Of a stretch of 64,000 nt of DNA, positions 62,714 through 64,000 are shown one piece after another. The notes under the pieces were generated by a model that searched no databases, was not told the DNA's origin, and saw nothing but the letters and a program-made list of their open reading frames with translations. Each line of letters starts with the position of its first letter. Positions within the stretch are counted from its first letter, which is position 1. The position numbers and the translations under genes were made by a program. Source of the DNA: JAGQPD01 sp020426865 (lineage in GTDB: Bacteria; Planctomycetota; Planctomycetia; Pirellulales; Pirellulaceae); assembly GCA_041399065.1 (NCBI GenBank), contig JAWKTN010000004.1, positions 186,001 to 250,000 on the forward strand. The letters run 5' to 3'.

Positions 62714-63688
62714 CTAGACCTTGTGCCAGCTGCGGTACCAGTCAACGTATTCCGGGATCCCCTCTTCAAAGGTGACCTTCGGTGAGTAATTCAGCAGTCG
62801 CGTTGCCTTACCCAGGTCGGCGAACGTGACTGGCAGATCTTCCGCACGGGGCGGATGTTTCTTTACGATCGCCTTCTTGCCGATCGCCGACTCCAACATG
62901 GCGATCACCTGCCGAATCTCCACCGGATGGCTGTGTCCCAAATTGATCGCCTGTCCGGCGACGTTCTCCGCGGAAAGTGCGGCGGTCAAGCCGTCGCAGA
63001 TGTCGCTGACGTGCGTGAAGTCGCGACGAACCGAACCATCGCCATAGAGGGAGAGTGGCTGGCCAGCGATGATCTTTTGGGTAAAAATCGACATTGCCAG
63101 GTCGGGCCGCAACCTTGGTCCATAGACGCTGAAAGGTCGCAAACAAACCACGGGAACGCTGTGCAATTGATGATACGTCAATCCCATCAGTTCCGCTGCC
63201 CGCTTGGTGGCACCGTACGGACTGGCCGGTATCCCTGGTGGCGCGTCCTCCTGAAACGGTATCGCCGCGCCCAAGCCGTACACGGTGGAGGAGGAAATCA
63301 GTAAGAAACGGCTAACAGGATGTTGGCGTGCTGCCTCTAGTAATGCCAATGTTCCCTGGACATTGTTGCGTTGATAAACGTGCGGGCTGGCGACACTGGC
63401 ATGGACCCCGGCATAGGCGCCCAGATGAACGACCGATTTTACGTTTTCGCGGGCGAATAGATCATGCATTGCCGCTTGATCGCAAAAATCCGCCTCGATC
63501 ACTTTGACGCCGGGTAAGTCACCAAAGCCGCCAACATTCTTTCGCTTCAATGCCGGATCGTAGTAGTCGTTAAAGTTGTCCAGGCAGACAATGCTACCGT
63601 CCCCGCCAACGGCCCCGCCGCGCCGCGCCAACCGCTCGATCAAGTGGCTGCCAACAAACCCCGCTCCTCCCGTTACGAGAATGCTCAT
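62714..63688 (-). CDS. NAD-dependent nucleotide-sugar epimerase (GalE/UDP-glucuronate epimerase type)
   Basis: 324 residues from the ATG at 63688. Rossmann motif ILVTGGAGFVGSHLIE (3-18); FNDYYDPALKRKN is typical of UDP-glucuronate 4-epimerases; catalytic Ser in LLISSSTVYG and the YxxxK pair in SPYGATKRAAELMG; substrate-binding VCLRPFSVYGPRLRPD and SVRRDFTHVSDICDG. It interconverts UDP-sugars for surface polysaccharide synthesis. First gene of a three-gene operon. The exact substrate cannot be fixed. Confidence 0.92.
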   Translation of the reverse strand: MSILVTGGAGFVGSHLIERLARRGGAVGGDGSIVCLDNFNDYYDPALKRKNVGGFGDLPGVKVIEADFCDQAAMHDLFARENVKSVVHLGAYAGVHASVASPHVYQRNNVQGTLALLEAARQHPVSRFLLISSSTVYGLGAAIPFQEDAPPGIPASPYGATKRAAELMGLTYHQLHSVPVVCLRPFSVYGPRLRPDLAMSIFTQKIIAGQPLSLYGDGSVRRDFTHVSDICDGLTAALSAENVAGQAINLGHSHPVEIRQVIAMLESAIGKKAIVKKHPPRAEDLPVTFADLGKATRLLNYSPKVTFEEGIPEYVDWYRSWHKV

Positions 63689-63769
63689 GGACAAATGGTC
63701 TCAACGATCCAGAATATTGCGATTAGTACTATGCACTCGGTCGGGTGCGTCGATGATGCCCGACCAACA

Positions 63770-64000
63770 TCATAATCCAACAGGGGTATTTGACCAACGG
63801 GCGAACTCGCCGATCTGCCACATGTGGTATTGCCGGCACAGTCGGAAAACACGCTCTAAACCGAAATAATTCGCGGCATTTGGGGACCACGCCGTAACGG
63901 CGCGGTAGAATGACACGGCTTCAGGTTCTGGTTTTAAGAGGACCAACAACACAGGTATTGGGTAGCGGAATACGTTGGAATTGATCGAAATATGAGTTAC
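63770..64000 (-). CDS. C-terminal part of a gene running off the window
   Basis: On the minus strand the frame is open from the window end to a stop at 63770, giving at least 76 residues. EAVSFYRAVTAWSPNAANYFGLERVFRLCRQYHMW resembles a tetratricopeptide-type helix pair, so it may be the end of a TPR-containing or glycan-related protein. An internal ATG-less start at 63952 is possible but the frame continues upstream. Confidence 0.35.
   Translation of the reverse strand, partial: VTHISINSNVFRYPIPVLLVLLKPEPEAVSFYRAVTAWSPNAANYFGLERVFRLCRQYHMWQIGEFARWSNTPVGL

Overview
The window looks like chromosomal DNA of a planctomycete, probably of the Pirellulales type. This rests on family content: two DUF1559 proteins with type IV pilin-like N-termini, a YTV-repeat cysteine-rich wall protein, a TIGR03009-like protein, a sulfatase, a DUF1080 protein, a dockerin/PEP-CTERM protein with an exosortase locus, an NfeD-FloA operon and many long secreted proteins of unknown role. 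Genes lie on both strands in short operons and the base composition is moderately GC-rich. No rRNA, tRNA or CRISPR array was recognised.

1-30.5 kb is mostly chromosomal backbone: a LarA-like protein without the catalytic ligands; a LolA-like/thioredoxin-like/propeller exported protein; a tandem pair of Cys-rich secreted paralogues; an SPFH protein with a ribbon-helix-helix partner; a U32 peptidase coupled to a DUF1559 protein; a PEP-CTERM protein overlapping a glycerophosphodiesterase; DUF2071; a sulfatase; a TIGR03009-like protein; the operon nfeD / short nfeD / floA / hypothetical / 3-hydroxyisobutyrate dehydrogenase-like; a 29-residue basic protein; a response regulator; a zinc-ribbon membrane protein; a hemolysin III/PAQR protein; a second, apparently intact LarA-like protein; and the YTV protein.

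31-47.6 kb is envelope and export biology: small secreted proteins, a large TPR/CHAT protein whose catalytic dyad looks lost, an NHL-repeat protein, an FG-GAP/esterase protein with a suspicious N-terminus, and an exosortase locus on the minus strand (exosortase, Wzc-like tyrosine kinase, EpsI-like, TIGR03790). The exosortase could process the PEP-CTERM protein found 33 kb away.

47.6-58.7 kb is an accessory and decaying region: three small toxin-antitoxin pairs and a fourth remnant; fragments of group II introns on both strands, one inserted in the 3' end of a toxin gene; an SRPBCC/DUF6855 pair; a winged-helix protein fused to an EF-Tu domain III-like module; an HNH endonuclease gene broken by a 7-nt insertion; a frameshifted MerR-like gene followed by a type I methylase N-terminal scrap; and a tightly overlapping operon of an AAA ATPase (DUF3696 type), a PIN-like nuclease interrupted by one in-frame TAG, and an RNA ligase. 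That operon is the best candidate for an undescribed RNA-damage/repair or defence module.

59.3-64 kb returns to backbone: a DUF1559 protein, then a minus-strand operon of a nucleotide-sugar epimerase, a DUF1080 protein and an AMP-forming ligase, and the C-terminus of a gene that runs off the window.
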